Of a DNA stretch of 64,000 bases, positions 20,914-33,301 are shown one piece after another. The translations under genes were made by a program, and so were the position numbers. Origin of the DNA: Mycolicibacter minnesotensis (GTDB lineage Bacteria > Actinomycetota > Actinomycetes > Mycobacteriales > Mycobacteriaceae); contig NZ_AP022589.1 in assembly GCF_010731755.1 (NCBI RefSeq), forward strand, positions 1 through 64,000, in the 5' to 3' direction. Numbering within the stretch: the stretch's first letter is position 1; each line of letters opens with the position of its first letter. Below the pieces are notes generated by a model, which made no database searches, was not told where the DNA came from, and saw nothing but the letters and a program-made list of their open reading frames with translations.

Positions 20914-23664
20914 TCAGCGTACTGACCCGGGCGCCTCCCCCGCGGCCTGCCCGTACCGAGCCAGCGCCTCGGGGGTGAACACGGCCAGTCCCAGCTCGGG
21001 GTTGTAGCCGTGAATCTCCTTCACATCGAGTTCGGCCAGGAAGTACAGGATTTCTTTGGAGATCACCTGACCGGGCACCAGCACCGGAAAACCCGGCGGG
21101 TAGGGCACGACGAAGGTGCTCGAAACCAACATCTTGCCGTCGGCGACCCGGCGACCTGCGTCCCCGAGCAGCACGTGCTCGCGGTCAGACTCCTCGTAGC
21201 CGGCGTAGAACGCCGCACGCATATCGCCGATGGGACTGGAGCCGCCGGGCCGGAACTCGGGCGCGAAAGCGCTGAAGTCGGGCAGCGGCGGCAGGTCTTC
21301 GGTGATCTCGGTAACGCGTCGCCGCAACAGCGCCCGGTCGTCGTTGCTGGCCGCGGTCCAGGCGCGGTCCAACTCCCCGGCGACCCGGCGCAGCGCGTCG
21401 AGCAGGTAGTGCACGCTCGACCAGGTGACGCCGATGGTGAAGATCAGCAGCACCGAATTGATCGACGTCTTGTTGATCTGAATTCCGAACCGCTGCATCA
21501 GAATCTTCTCGCGGAAGTCGTAGCCGTTCATCCCCGTTTTGCCGACATACAGCGTGACCCGGGTGGGGTCGAGCACGAACTCGTCGGAACGCCACGCCTC
21601 GTTCCACTCCGCAAGCGCCCCTTGGCGCACCTGGCGGTACGAGCTGACCGCCGACTGCCGGAACCGGTCGGGAATCAGATCGCTCTCGTCGAGAATGTGG
21701 AACCACTTACTGATCAGCCGGTCCTTGCGGACCCGATGGCGAAACACCAGCGCCATGTCATAGACCCGCCGGACCATATCGAAGCCTTCGATGTCCACCT
21801 GCCGGCGAGCCAGGTCCAACGAGGCCAACAACTGCTGATTCGGCGAGGTCGAGGTGTGGGTCAAGAACGCCTCGGCGAACGACTCTCGGGCCAGCGCATT
21901 GAAATCCTGATCCCGGATATGGATCATCGACGCCTGCCGCAGCGCCGACAACGACTTGTGAGTCGAGTGGGTCGAATACACCCGGACCCGCGCCGAGGGG
22001 TGCGGCAGCAGGCGATGCTCGCTCCACTGCTCGCGCTCAATCCCGTCCATGCTCTCGTGCCAGGCCTGGTACTCCTTGGCGTAATGCTCTGAGCCCAGCA
22101 TGGTCTCCAGCCCTTCGGCGGCGACCATCGCGGTGCGCTGTCGTGCCCACGGCACCGCGGTGGCGAACGCGTACCACGCCTCGTCCCACAGAAAACAGAT
22201 ATCCGGCTTGATCGCCAGGATCTCCTCCATGACCCGGCGCGGGTTGTAGACGACGCCGTCGAATGTGCAGTTGGTCAGTGACAACATCCGGACCCGGTGC
22301 AGCTGGCCGGCGGCTTCTAAGTCGAGCAGCGCACGCTTGATGGTGCGCAATGCCACCGCACCGTAGATCGCGTACGGCGCCAGCGGATAGGCGTCCAGGT
22401 ACATCGGATATGCGCCCGCCAGCACCAGCCCGTAGTGGTGCGACTTGTGGCAGTTGCGGTCGATCAACACGATGTCTCCGGGCCGGGTCAGGGCCTGCCC
22501 CACGATCTTGTTGGCCGTCGAGGTTCCGTTGGTGACGAAGTAGGTGTGCTGGGCGTTCCAGGTCTTTGCGGCTTTGTTCATCGCCACCCGGATGGTGCCG
22601 TGCGGGTCCAGCAGTGAATCCAGGCCACCGGAGGTGGACGACGTCTCGGCCATAAAGATGTTGCGGCCGTAGAACTCTCCCATGTCCTGCAGCGACCGCG
22701 AGTTGAAGATGCTGGCGCCACGGGCCACCGGAAGTGCGTGGAACTGCCCCACCGGCTCGGCCGCGTAGGCGCGCAGCGCGTCGAAAAACGGTGTGGAGTA
22801 ACGCTTGCGGATGCCCGCCAGCACCGTGCTGTGCAGGTCGGTGACGTCGTTGAGCCGATAGAAGCTTCGGTCGTAGACATCCGGCTCGTCGTCGGTGTCG
22901 GCGGCGATCGATTCGTCGGTGAGCAGGTACAGATCAATGTGCGGGCGCAGCAGGCGCATCCACTCACCGCACTCGATGGCATCGCGGCCGCAGCCGACAG
23001 ACCCCGCGCCGTCGTCGGCGCCCAGCAGCGTGGTCATCAGCGGCACCCGGTCGCGGGAGCGCAGTGGCAGGTCGTGCCGCACGATCGCGGCCTGGATCTC
23101 GCCGTTGAGCGCGACGGCGGTGACCGCGTCTTCAACGCTGGAGACCACCAGCAGCTCGATCTGCACTTCGTCATCGGGATGACGGAGCCGGCGGAGACTT
23201 TCCACCAGGCACTCGGGAACGTCCGGCGGCGAATCGTCGGCCAGCAGCACGGTGTAGAACTGCTGCTGGCGGGCCTGTGCCACCAGCTCCTGATCAGACA
23301 GCGGCAGGCCGAGATCGAACAGGGCGGCCCGATCGCCGTAGTCGGACAACAACCGCACCACCAGCGACACCCGCTCGGACAGCGACACCGTCGCCATCGA
23401 GTCCAGGTGCCCGCGGAACGCCGCCAGGTTTGCCGCCCCGGGAAACAGCCAATAGCGCTCGTAGGCACCGAGACGGTCCAGCAGACGTCTCACCCGCGCC
23501 ACGTGGTGAGCGGTGTCCAGACCGGCCCGGTTGACCTCGGCCAATTGCCGGCAGGCGTCGTCGAGCAGGTTCCAGGTGTCGACCCGCGAATACGACGGGT
23601 TGGCCACTGCCGCCAACGCCGACACGCGCAGTCTCCGATTCGGTGCGTCCCAGCCCTCACTCAT
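20914..23664 (-). CDS. Orn/Lys/Arg decarboxylase family protein (Adi-type, Rv2531c-like)
   Basis: 916 aa, of the large PLP-dependent fold I basic amino acid decarboxylase family. The N-terminal wing domain precedes the catalytic core, which has FVTNGTSTANKIVGQALTRP, DRNCHKSHHYGLVLAGAYPM and the PLP lysine in STHKSLSALRQASMIH. The C-terminal part includes FVVPYPPGFPVLVPGQ, the usual family ending. It is about 30 aa shorter at the C-terminus than the M. tuberculosis homologue as I recall it. Expected reaction is decarboxylation of arginine, lysine or ornithine; specificity is not readable. It follows nusB on the same strand. Confidence 0.9.
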   Translation of the reverse strand: MSEGWDAPNRRLRVSALAAVANPSYSRVDTWNLLDDACRQLAEVNRAGLDTAHHVARVRRLLDRLGAYERYWLFPGAANLAAFRGHLDSMATVSLSERVSLVVRLLSDYGDRAALFDLGLPLSDQELVAQARQQQFYTVLLADDSPPDVPECLVESLRRLRHPDDEVQIELLVVSSVEDAVTAVALNGEIQAAIVRHDLPLRSRDRVPLMTTLLGADDGAGSVGCGRDAIECGEWMRLLRPHIDLYLLTDESIAADTDDEPDVYDRSFYRLNDVTDLHSTVLAGIRKRYSTPFFDALRAYAAEPVGQFHALPVARGASIFNSRSLQDMGEFYGRNIFMAETSSTSGGLDSLLDPHGTIRVAMNKAAKTWNAQHTYFVTNGTSTANKIVGQALTRPGDIVLIDRNCHKSHHYGLVLAGAYPMYLDAYPLAPYAIYGAVALRTIKRALLDLEAAGQLHRVRMLSLTNCTFDGVVYNPRRVMEEILAIKPDICFLWDEAWYAFATAVPWARQRTAMVAAEGLETMLGSEHYAKEYQAWHESMDGIEREQWSEHRLLPHPSARVRVYSTHSTHKSLSALRQASMIHIRDQDFNALARESFAEAFLTHTSTSPNQQLLASLDLARRQVDIEGFDMVRRVYDMALVFRHRVRKDRLISKWFHILDESDLIPDRFRQSAVSSYRQVRQGALAEWNEAWRSDEFVLDPTRVTLYVGKTGMNGYDFREKILMQRFGIQINKTSINSVLLIFTIGVTWSSVHYLLDALRRVAGELDRAWTAASNDDRALLRRRVTEITEDLPPLPDFSAFAPEFRPGGSSPIGDMRAAFYAGYEESDREHVLLGDAGRRVADGKMLVSSTFVVPYPPGFPVLVPGQVISKEILYFLAELDVKEIHGYNPELGLAVFTPEALARYGQAAGEAPGSVR

Positions 23665-23703
23665 AGGGCAAGTGTGCCCGTGCGGTGGCGGCTCGGGGCC
23701 GAT

Positions 23704-24249
23704 TCAGTCCGCTGAGTCCGAGTCCGGCTCTTCGTCGGTGTCGATGTCGGAATCCACGCCGGAATCGGCGTCGAGAGGCGCTGTCGCCCCCCGCACGGCC
23801 AGCGACGCGGCCCGCAACTGCGGTGTCACCAGCATCACCTGCCCCAGTACGCCATTGATGAAGCTGGGCGACTCGTCGGTCGACAGCTCCTTGGCGAGTT
23901 TCACCGCCTCATCCACGGCGACCGGCTCCGGGACATCCACGGCATGCAGCAGTTCCCAGATCGCGACCCGCAGAATCGCACGGTCCACGGCCGGGAGCCG
24001 CTCCAACTTCCAGCCCTGCAGGTGCGAGGTGATCAGGTCGTCGATATGAGCACTGTGGGTGGTCACGCCGTTGGCCACCGTGACGGTGTAGGGATGCAGC
24101 GCCGCCACGTCGGGCTGCTCACGGGCCAGCGTCGCTCGCAGCTCCGCGCCCTCGGCCGGGGTCAACCCCCGGGCCTCCGCCTCGAAGATCACGTCAACGG
24201 CACGCTTACGGGCCTGGTGCCGGCCTTTAACCGGCTTGCCAGCGGGCAT
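23704..24249 (-). CDS. nusB: Transcription antitermination factor NusB
   Basis: 181 aa. NusB binds boxA RNA with NusE (S10) to support rRNA transcription antitermination. Family landmarks are [20 protein letters not shown] at the N-terminus, [19 protein letters not shown] and [20 protein letters not shown] with the closing GVLG. After about residue 155 there is an acidic Asp/Glu/Ser tail ([19 protein letters not shown]) typical of mycobacterial NusB extensions. It starts 2 nt after the efp stop. Confidence 0.95.
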   Translation of the reverse strand: MPAGKPVKGRHQARKRAVDVIFEAEARGLTPAEGAELRATLAREQPDVAALHPYTVTVANGVTTHSAHIDDLITSHLQGWKLERLPAVDRAILRVAIWELLHAVDVPEPVAVDEAVKLAKELSTDESPSFINGVLGQVMLVTPQLRAASLAVRGATAPLDADSGVDSDIDTDEEPDSDSAD

Positions 24250-24251
24250 GG

Positions 24252-24815
24252 TCAGGAGTTAACCCGTCCCAAGTAGCTGCCGTCGCGGGTGTCGACCTTC
24301 AGCTTGTCTCCGGTGTTGATGAACAGCGGCACGTTGATTTCAGCGCCGGTCTCCATGGTGGCCGGCTTGGTGCCCGCGCTGGAGCGGTCGCCCTGCAGAC
24401 CGGGCTCGGTGTGGGCCACCAGGAGCTCGACGCTGACCGGCAGCTCCAGGTACAGCGCCACCCCGTTGTGGAAGGCGATCTGCACCAGCATGCTCTCCAG
24501 CAGGTAGTTCGCCGAGTCCCCCACCAGCGATTCGGGCAACGGGTGCTGCTCGTAGTCTTGGCTGTCCATGAACACGAAGTCGTTGCCGTCGCGGTACAGG
24601 TAGGTGGCGTCGCGACGGTCCACCGTGGCGGTCTCCACCTTCACGCCCGCGTTGTAGGTCTTGTCCACGACCTTGCCCGACACCACGTTCTTGAGCTTGG
24701 TGCGCACGAAGGCCGGTCCCTTGCCCGGCTTGACGTGCTGGAATTCGGTGATCTGCCACAGCTGGCCGTCGATCACCAGTACCAGCCCGTTCTTGAAATC
24801 AGCGGTTGAAGCCAT
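24252..24815 (-). CDS. efp: Translation elongation factor P
   Basis: 187 aa with the three beta-barrel EF-P domains. It relieves ribosome stalling at proline runs. The tip loop is [17 protein letters not shown], with Lys in the usual modified position. Domain II has [20 protein letters not shown] and domain III ends with [20 protein letters not shown]. No EpmA-type modifier is in the window. It sits between pepQ and nusB, as in M. tuberculosis. Confidence 0.97.
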   Translation of the reverse strand: MASTADFKNGLVLVIDGQLWQITEFQHVKPGKGPAFVRTKLKNVVSGKVVDKTYNAGVKVETATVDRRDATYLYRDGNDFVFMDSQDYEQHPLPESLVGDSANYLLESMLVQIAFHNGVALYLELPVSVELLVAHTEPGLQGDRSSAGTKPATMETGAEINVPLFINTGDKLKVDTRDGSYLGRVNS

Positions 24816-24830
24816 GGTCGTTCACGTCTC

Positions 24831-25952
24831 CTAGAGAATGGTCAGTTCCTTGGGGAACCGAGTCAGCAGGTCCGGGGCCTGCCCGGCGGTATCAGCGACC
24901 ACGAGCGTGTCCTCGATACGGACCCCGCCACGATCAGCAAGATAGACGCCGGGCTCTACGGTCACCACAGCACCGGCAAGCAGTGTACCGTCGGCCGCCG
25001 CATTGATTCCCGGCGCTTCGTGAATCCGCAACCCGACCCCGTGACCGAGGCCGTGACCGAACGTCTCGCCATAGCCCGCCTCAGCGATCACCGTGCGCGC
25101 GGCCGCATCGACCTCCCGCAGTTTCGCGCCCGGCCGCAAGGCCTCGCGACCGGCCCGCTGCGCGGCCTCGACCACGTCGTAGATCTCCCGCTGCCAATCC
25201 GCGGGCGGCCCCAACACAAAGGTGCGGGTCATATCGGAGTGATAGCCGGCCACCAGGGCACCGAAGTCGATCTTGACGAAGTCACCGGCGGCCAGCACGG
25301 CGTCGGTGGGTCGATGGTGCGGAATCGCCGAGTTGGGACCCGTGGCCACGATCGTCTCGAACGACGCCGCATCCGCACCGTGATCGAGCATCAGGGCTTC
25401 CAGCTCCCGGCGGACCTCACGTTCAGACCGACCCGGCCGCAGGCCGCCACGCTCCACGAGCGCGATCAGTGCGGCGTCGGCCGCTTCGCAGGCCAACCTC
25501 AGCAGGGCCACTTCGCCGGCGTCTTTGACCTCGCGCAACGCCTCCACAATGCTCGCGGTCCGGACCAGCTCGGCGCGACCGCCCTTGCCATCGACGGCTT
25601 CGTCCGCCTCGATGGCCGCTGAAAGTGCGTCGAAACCGTCCACCGTGAGTACGTGGGCTTCGAAACCCACGCGGCGCGCACCGGCCGCGACGGCCGCGGT
25701 GAGCAGATGCCTGGCGCCACTGCGCTCGATCGCGACCTGCAGGTCGGGGGCCTGCCGGGCAGCCTGAGTGCGGTAGCGGCCATCGGTGGCCAGTATCGGG
25801 GACTGTTCGTCCGCATAGACCAGCAGCGCGCCGGCCGAGCCGGTGAATCCCGACAGGTAGCGCACGTTGATCAAGTCGGTGACCAGCATGGCGTCCAGTC
25901 CGGCGGCGCGGATCTCGGTACTCAGACGCGCCCGGCGGGAGGAATGTGTCAC
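24831..25952 (-). CDS. pepQ: Xaa-Pro aminopeptidase/dipeptidase (M24 family)
   Basis: 373 aa, cytoplasmic metallopeptidase that removes residues next to proline. The N-terminal creatinase-like domain is followed by the pita-bread catalytic domain with the five metal ligands: Asp in VKIDFGALVAG, Asp in YHSDMTRTFVLG, His in TFGHGLGHGVGL, Glu in VTVEPGVYL and Glu in VRIEDTLVV. Next to efp in many actinobacteria, which suggests a shared link to proline-rich proteins. It diverges from the membrane gene at 25986 with only 33 nt between starts. Confidence 0.93.
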   Translation of the reverse strand: MTHSSRRARLSTEIRAAGLDAMLVTDLINVRYLSGFTGSAGALLVYADEQSPILATDGRYRTQAARQAPDLQVAIERSGARHLLTAAVAAGARRVGFEAHVLTVDGFDALSAAIEADEAVDGKGGRAELVRTASIVEALREVKDAGEVALLRLACEAADAALIALVERGGLRPGRSEREVRRELEALMLDHGADAASFETIVATGPNSAIPHHRPTDAVLAAGDFVKIDFGALVAGYHSDMTRTFVLGPPADWQREIYDVVEAAQRAGREALRPGAKLREVDAAARTVIAEAGYGETFGHGLGHGVGLRIHEAPGINAAADGTLLAGAVVTVEPGVYLADRGGVRIEDTLVVADTAGQAPDLLTRFPKELTIL

Positions 25953-25985
25953 GCGGGGTGACGGTACTCGCTACGCTGTGGCCCC

Positions 25986-26662
25986 ATGAGCAAGTGGTTT
26001 CTGCGCGGGCTGGTCTTCGCTGCACTGATGGTCGTGATCCGCCTCATCCAGGGGGTGCTGATCAACGCCTTCGAGGCACAGGCCAATTTGATCAGCCTGG
26101 TGTTGGTGATCTTGTTCGCCATCGGCGTCTACGTCTGGGGCCGTTCCGACGGCCGCGAGGACGCCAAGGCCCACGCCGACCCCGACCGCCGCGACGACCT
26201 CGCGATGACCTGGCTGGGTGCCGGCCTGGCGGCCGGGCTGCTCGGCGGATTCGTCGCGTGGGTCATCGGTCAGTTCGACAAAGCGCTCTACGTCAGCTCG
26301 TTCTTCAACGAGCTGACCAGCTTCGCGGCCTTCACCGCGCTATTGGTGTTCGTGGTAGCGGTGGCTGCGGTGGCGCTGGGCCGCCGCGCCGTCGACAAGG
26401 AATACGAGAAGCACCCGGAGCGCCGCCCCGTCCCGGCCGCAGCCGCGCAGAGCCAGCCCGAGACCGACGTGTTCGCCACCGTTGGAGCGCCCGCAGCAGT
26501 CGCCGAAGAGACCGGCGCCGTGCAGACCGAGGCCGTTGCCGCTCCGGCCGCGGACGCGACGCTGGCCGGCCCTTCCGCCGGCTTCACCACCGAAGAGTTC
26601 CCGGCCGACGCCGACGTCACCACGGAGTTCCCCGTGATCGAGGACACCGGCGTCGCCGAGAG

Positions 26663-26687
<25 letters not shown>
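25986..26687 (+). CDS. Four-TM membrane protein, B-4DMT transporter family (Rv2536-like)
   Basis: 233 aa. Four hydrophobic segments are visible at about residues 6-27, 33-52, 76-97 and 108-131, followed by a cytoplasmic Ala/Pro/Glu-rich tail of about 95 residues beginning [15 protein letters not shown]. The loop [20 protein letters not shown] between TM2 and TM3 is charged. Its place between pepQ and aroQ is the same as Rv2536 in M. tuberculosis. The last 25 bases overlap the 3' end of aroQ on the other strand. Substrate unknown. Confidence 0.8.
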
Positions 26688-28805
<2,118 letters not shown>

Positions 28806-28859
28806 CGTCGCCGCCGATGCGCAACGGAGAGATGAGGAGACGGCGGCCTACGCACGCGC

Positions 28860-30077
28860 CTACCCCGATGCCCGATCCTGGTCGGCCGTCGGCACGCGGT
28901 CGGCAACGCAACGTCGGTAAGCCTCGATGTTGCGACGGGTTTCGGCCAGCGAGTCACCGCCGAACTTGGCCAATGCGGCCCGCGCCACGACCAGCGCCAC
29001 CATGGCCTCGGCGACCACACCGGCGGCCGGGACAGCGCACACGTCCGAGCGCTGGTGAATCGCGACCGCTTCCTCACCGGTCGCCATGTCGACGGTGGCC
29101 AACGCCCGCGGCACGGTGGAGATCGGTTTCATCGCGGCGCGCACCCGCAACGGCAGGCCGTTGGTCATGCCGCCCTCGAGACCGCCGGCCCGGTTGGTGG
29201 AACGCACCACACCGTCGGGGCCCGGGTACATCTCGTCGTGGGCCGCACTGCCGCGCCGCCGGGCCGTGGTGAAGCCGTCGCCGATCTCCACGCCCTTGAT
29301 CGCCTGGATGCCCATGATCGCCGCAGCCAATTGGCTGTCGAGTCGATCGTCACCGCTGATGAAGGAACCCAGCCCGATGGGCAGGCCGCAGACCACCACC
29401 TCGACAACTCCGCCCAAGGTGTCACCGTCGGCCTTGGCCGCCTCGATCTCAGCGATCATGGATTCCTCGGCGCGACTGTCGAAGGCACGCACCGGGCTGG
29501 CATCGATCGCGGCCAGGTCGGCGGGGTGTGGCACCGGACCGTCGTAGGGGTCGGAGGCGCCGATCGAGATCACATGGGAGATCACCTGTACCCCCAGCGC
29601 CTGGTCCAGGAAGGCCCGCGCGAACGCGCCGGCGGTCACCCGCGCCGCCGTCTCCCGGGCACTGGCACGCTCGAGCACCGGCCGGGCGTCGTCAAAGCCG
29701 TACTTCAGCATGCCGGCGAAGTCGGCATGTCCGGGCCGCGGCCGGGTGAGCGGGGCATTGCGTGCGCCGCCCTCACTGTCCAGCAGAGCCGGGTCCACCG
29801 GATCGGTGGACATCACCGTCTCCCACTTCGGCCATTCGGTGTTGCCGATCTCCACGGCGATGGGGCCGCCGAGGGTGACCCCGTGGCGGACCCCAGACAG
29901 CACGGTGACCGCGTCGGCCTCGAACTTCATTCGGGCCCCGCGGCCGTAGCCCAAGCGCCGGCGGGCCAGTTGGGTGGCAATGTCAGCCGAGGTGACGGCC
30001 ACTCCGGCGACCATGCCCTCGACCATGGCCACCAGCGCGCGACCATGTGATTCCCCGGCGGTTATCCAACGCAACAC
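28860..30077 (-). CDS. aroC: Chorismate synthase
   Basis: About 405 aa. Removes phosphate from EPSP to make chorismate using reduced FMN. Signatures are [20 protein letters not shown] at the N-terminus, [52 protein letters not shown] and [20 protein letters not shown]. Two starts are possible: ATG at 30086 or GTG at 30077 (giving [10 protein letters not shown]). The latter agrees with the family N-terminus. It heads aroC-aroK-aroB-aroQ. Confidence 0.95.
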   Translation of the reverse strand: MLRWITAGESHGRALVAMVEGMVAGVAVTSADIATQLARRRLGYGRGARMKFEADAVTVLSGVRHGVTLGGPIAVEIGNTEWPKWETVMSTDPVDPALLDSEGGARNAPLTRPRPGHADFAGMLKYGFDDARPVLERASARETAARVTAGAFARAFLDQALGVQVISHVISIGASDPYDGPVPHPADLAAIDASPVRAFDSRAEESMIAEIEAAKADGDTLGGVVEVVVCGLPIGLGSFISGDDRLDSQLAAAIMGIQAIKGVEIGDGFTTARRRGSAAHDEMYPGPDGVVRSTNRAGGLEGGMTNGLPLRVRAAMKPISTVPRALATVDMATGEEAVAIHQRSDVCAVPAAGVVAEAMVALVVARAALAKFGGDSLAETRRNIEAYRRCVADRVPTADQDRASG

Positions 30078-30211
30078 GTGTCCCATCTTCCCATGCCGGT
30101 CAGGCCCGCCCGGGCCTGGAGGAGGTTAAGGTCGCGCGCAGCAGAAGCTGCAGTGCAGCGACGACCGAGATTGGATCCGGCCCGGCCACCCCGCGATGAG
30201 GTTCAGCCGGT

Positions 30212-30616
30212 TCAGGAACCGTTCTTGAGAATCAGATAGGTGACGGCATCGGGACCGTTGCTCGGCGAAGTCACGGCGTTGAGCTGACTGCCGGCATGAC
30301 CGACCACACCATCGAGGATCTGGTCGAAGTCTTCAGCAGCGCTCTGCGGATCGATCAACACCAAGGGAGTCTCCCCGGGACCGACGGAGGCACTGGGGTC
30401 GAGCAGGTAGCCGCCGAACGCATCCGCGTTGGCCGATGAGGTCTGCGCAAAGAGGTCGAGCCACTGCACGGTGGCGTCGCTTCCTTCGGCGCTGGACAAC
30501 TGAATGGCCGGCACCTGCACGTCAGGCAGGGACGGCGAGGCCATGGTGCTGGCGAGCAGGGTTCCGCCGACGACAACGGCACCTGCTGCGGCGGCACCGA
30601 TCACAGAACGCTTCAC
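30212..30616 (-). CDS. Small exported protein of unknown function
   Basis: 134 aa. The N-terminus (KRSVIGAAAAGAVVVGGTLL) is a Sec signal sequence with likely cleavage near ASTMAS. The mature protein of about 105 residues is acidic and has no cysteine or known motif; segments include VQWLDLFAQTSSANADAFGG and TPLVLIDPQSAAEDF. The GTG start is preceded by AGAGGAGG and a good promoter-like pair. It stands alone between aroC and the prepilin peptidase gene. I do not recognise a family. Confidence 0.7.
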   Translation of the reverse strand: MKRSVIGAAAAGAVVVGGTLLASTMASPSLPDVQVPAIQLSSAEGSDATVQWLDLFAQTSSANADAFGGYLLDPSASVGPGETPLVLIDPQSAAEDFDQILDGVVGHAGSQLNAVTSPSNGPDAVTYLILKNGS

Positions 30617-30662
30617 AGTTACCTCCTCTGGCTAGACACCGGTCAACAGTTCACTACGCTCG

Positions 30663-30691
30663 ATATTACCTGATAGCGGCCTGAGCGGCAA
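30663..30691 (-). promoter_or_regulatory. Sigma-A-like promoter of the small exported protein
   Basis: On the minus strand, TTGCCG (30691-30686) and TAATAT (30668-30663) are separated by 17 bases, ending 46 nt before the GTG at 30616. Both hexamers are close to the housekeeping consensus, unusually so for a mycobacterium. Confidence 0.55.
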
Positions 30692-30773
30692 ACGTTTTCT
30701 GGCAAGATCACATTCGGCGTTAATTTGCTCTCACACAGCCCGACACCGGCCACCAGCTGCACCCCTTCGCTGG

Positions 30774-31202
30774 TCAGCTCATTGCCAGGGCCACTGCCAA
30801 CGCGCTGGACAGGCACATCGCGGGCCCATGAGGCACTCTGGTCCCACGGCCCGCCCGTACCACCGCGACCCCCCATAACCCGGTCAGCACCGGCGCCGTC
30901 ACCGCGGCCAGCACCCACACGTCAGCACCGAAAGAACCCGTCAGCGCACCAAGAGCGACAGCCAGCTTGACGTCGCCGGCACCCAATCCCAGCGGTGCGA
31001 TCAGGTGGACTATCAGGTAGATCCCACTCAGGACCGCCGCCCCTGCCAGTGCCGCGGGGCCCCGACCGACCGCGACTGCCACGGCCGGCACGATCACTGC
31101 ACCCGGCAGCGTCAACCAGTTCGGCAGCCGGCGTTGTCGGATGTCGTAACCACTGAGCAGGGTCAGCCAGACCAGCGCCAGGCCCGCGGCCGCCTCGTCC
31201 AC
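30774..31202 (-). CDS. A24-type prepilin peptidase-like membrane protease (Rv2551c-like)
   Basis: 142 aa with about four membrane segments. The two catalytic aspartates of the type IV prepilin peptidase core are present: in LSGYDIRQRRLPNWLTL (Asp near residue 20) and in the GxGD motif PLGLGAGDVKLAVALGALTG. It lacks the N-methyltransferase domain of full-length PilD, as in other short actinobacterial members. It would process flp/tad-type pilin signal peptides, but no tad genes are in the window. Located just after aroE on the same strand, as in M. tuberculosis. Confidence 0.85.
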   Translation of the reverse strand: MDEAAAGLALVWLTLLSGYDIRQRRLPNWLTLPGAVIVPAVAVAVGRGPAALAGAAVLSGIYLIVHLIAPLGLGAGDVKLAVALGALTGSFGADVWVLAAVTAPVLTGLWGVAVVRAGRGTRVPHGPAMCLSSALAVALAMS

Positions 31203-31212
31203 GCCGTCATGT

Positions 31213-32049
31213 TCAAGCCGGGTCGGCGATGGCGCAAGTCATCTCCGCGCGGGGTGCAGGCCGGCCGGTGAACAACTCGACTTGAGTGAACGCCTGATTC
31301 AGCAACATCTGCAGTCCACTGATCACCGTGCCGCCCGCGGCGCTCACCGCGGCGGCCAGCGGGGTCGGCCACGGATCGTAAATCGCGTCCAAGACCACCG
31401 GAACACCCGCCAGGGCCCCCGCATAGCGGGCTGCAACCTCGGCCGGAAGGGTGTTGACCAATACCGATGCGGCCGCTGCCGCCTCGGCGAGTGCGGGATC
31501 GTCCAGCGCGCAGAATCGGGTCGGTACTCCGACATCGGTGGCCAGCTCGACCACCCTGGCGGCATTGTCGGCATTGCGGGCGGCCACCGTGATGTGACCG
31601 ACTCCCAGCTCGACCAGGCCCACCACCGCGGCTGGTGCGGTACCGCCCGAACCGAGCACGATCGCCGCACCCGAAATCGGTCCTGCCGAACGCAGCGCTC
31701 CACTCACGCCGTCGACGTCGGTGTTGTCGGCCAGCCAGCCGGTTGCGGTGCGAACCAGGGTGTTCGCCGAGCCGATGCGTTCGGCGCGCCGCGTTCGCTC
31801 GTCGGCGAAGGCCAAGGCCGCGAACTTGCCCGGCATGGTCACTGAAACGCCGACCCATTCCGGCCCGAAACCTGCGACCAGCGCCGGCAACTCCTCGGCA
31901 CCGCACTCAATGCGCTCGTAGGTCCAGTCATACAGGCCCAACGCCCGATAGGCCGCCAAGTGCAGCTGCGGTGAGCGCGAGTGAGCGATCGGCGACCCCA
32001 ACACCGCGGCGCGGCGGGGCCCGGGGTCAGCGGGAACTGTCGAGGACAC
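31213..32049 (-). CDS. aroE: Shikimate dehydrogenase
   Basis: 278 aa. Reduces 3-dehydroshikimate to shikimate with NADPH. The substrate domain has AAVLGSPIAHSRSPQLHLAA, SVTMPGKFAALAFAD (catalytic Lys in MPGK) and DNTDVDGVSGAL. The nucleotide domain has AIVLGSGGTAPAAVVGL. Canonical AroE has VTxPxK, satisfied here. The GTG start lies 23 nt inside the 3' end of mltG, so the two are translationally coupled. Confidence 0.92.
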   Translation of the reverse strand: MSSTVPADPGPRRAAVLGSPIAHSRSPQLHLAAYRALGLYDWTYERIECGAEELPALVAGFGPEWVGVSVTMPGKFAALAFADERTRRAERIGSANTLVRTATGWLADNTDVDGVSGALRSAGPISGAAIVLGSGGTAPAAVVGLVELGVGHITVAARNADNAARVVELATDVGVPTRFCALDDPALAEAAAAASVLVNTLPAEVAARYAGALAGVPVVLDAIYDPWPTPLAAAVSAAGGTVISGLQMLLNQAFTQVELFTGRPAPRAEMTCAIADPA

Positions 32050-33301
32050 CGTTGTCCAGCGCCATCTCGATGTTGCTCAGGTGCTGCTGATAGTTATGGG
32101 TGAACAGGGTGGTGCCGTCCTTGTCGATCGTCACGAAGTACAGCCAGTCGCCGGGTTCGGGGTGCTCGGCGGCGCGCAGCGCATCCATTCCCGGCGAGCA
32201 GATCGGCGTAGCCGGCAGACCATCGGAGGCGTAGGTGTTCCACGGCGTTACCTTGGCCCGATCGGCATCGGTGGTGGCCACCTCCTGGCGGTCCAGCGGA
32301 TAATTGACCGTCGAGTCGAACTCCAGCCGCTGTGGTTCGCCCAGCCGATTGTCGATGACCCGTGCCACCTTGGCGAAGTCGTGCGGCAGGGCCTCGCGTT
32401 GGACGAGCGACGCCACCACCAACATTTCGTAGGGAGTCATGCCCAACTGCTCGGCGGTGGCGGGCAGACCGGATTTGTCCAGTTCCGCGCTGCTCTGGCT
32501 GATCAGCTTCGACAGCACCGTCGGTGCCGGTGCGGTCGGGTCGACGTTCCAGGTGCCCGCTGTGATCAGGCCCTCGATACGGCGATGGTCACCGCCCATT
32601 GAGGTGACCGGCCCCAATGCCCATTCCGGCACGGACAGCGCCTGAGGCGACTCGGTCTCCGCCGCACGGCGCAGGTCTGGAGCTTTCAGGCAGGTGCGAT
32701 CGCCGTTGAGGTCCAGACAGCTCGCCTCGGCGATCAGCGAAAACACCCCAGGGGTGACCCGGCCGGTCTTCATGTCGGCGGTGTCGTCAAGCTGACGGCC
32801 CTCCGGAATCACCAGCTTGCCTACCCGATTCTCCGGATCAGTGAGCTGCTGCACTGCGGTGGCGGCCGGAATCTCTGCCTGCAGACGGTAGAACCCCGGC
32901 TGGATCGCGGCGATTGCGGCGTTGCCCTGCGCGGCGGACAGGAAGGTACCGACGTTGGCGATCACGCCCGCATCGAGCATTGTTTCGGCAATCGCGGTGG
33001 TGAAGTCTCCCTCGTGCACCTCGATCAAGACCTGCTGGCCCCCGTCGCCGGTGAAGTCCGCCCCCGGGCCACCGGCGTGCCAGAACTTCGAGCCCAGGAA
33101 GACGGCCGCGATCGCGGCCAAGGTGACCAGCGCGACGCCCAGGCCGCGTGCCATCCGGCGGTTCCGGGTGTGCTGGCGCTGCCGCCGATTCTCCCGGGCC
33201 CGCTGAGTCCGGCTCATCCTGCGCCGCGGCGGTCCAACCGCGGTGGGTCGGGCCTTCCTTCGAGCAGTGTCGTGAGCCGTCCCACGTTGTTCGTCAGACA
33301 T
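32027..33301 (-). CDS. mltG: Endolytic murein transglycosylase (YceG family)
   Basis: 424 aa. MltG cleaves nascent glycan strands and releases them from synthesis. A basic cytoplasmic N-terminus (about 45 residues) precedes a single membrane segment near residues 52-70 ([20 protein letters not shown]) and the periplasmic LysM-like/YceG domain. The catalytic glutamate lies in [20 protein letters not shown], followed by [18 protein letters not shown] and [17 protein letters not shown], the family signature. It overlaps ruvX by 8 nt. Confidence 0.93.
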   Translation of the reverse strand: MSDEQRGTAHDTARRKARPTAVGPPRRRMSRTQRARENRRQRQHTRNRRMARGLGVALVTLAAIAAVFLGSKFWHAGGPGADFTGDGGQQVLIEVHEGDFTTAIAETMLDAGVIANVGTFLSAAQGNAAIAAIQPGFYRLQAEIPAATAVQQLTDPENRVGKLVIPEGRQLDDTADMKTGRVTPGVFSLIAEASCLDLNGDRTCLKAPDLRRAAETESPQALSVPEWALGPVTSMGGDHRRIEGLITAGTWNVDPTAPAPTVLSKLISQSSAELDKSGLPATAEQLGMTPYEMLVVASLVQREALPHDFAKVARVIDNRLGEPQRLEFDSTVNYPLDRQEVATTDADRAKVTPWNTYASDGLPATPICSPGMDALRAAEHPEPGDWLYFVTIDKDGTTLFTHNYQQHLSNIEMALDNGVLDSSR

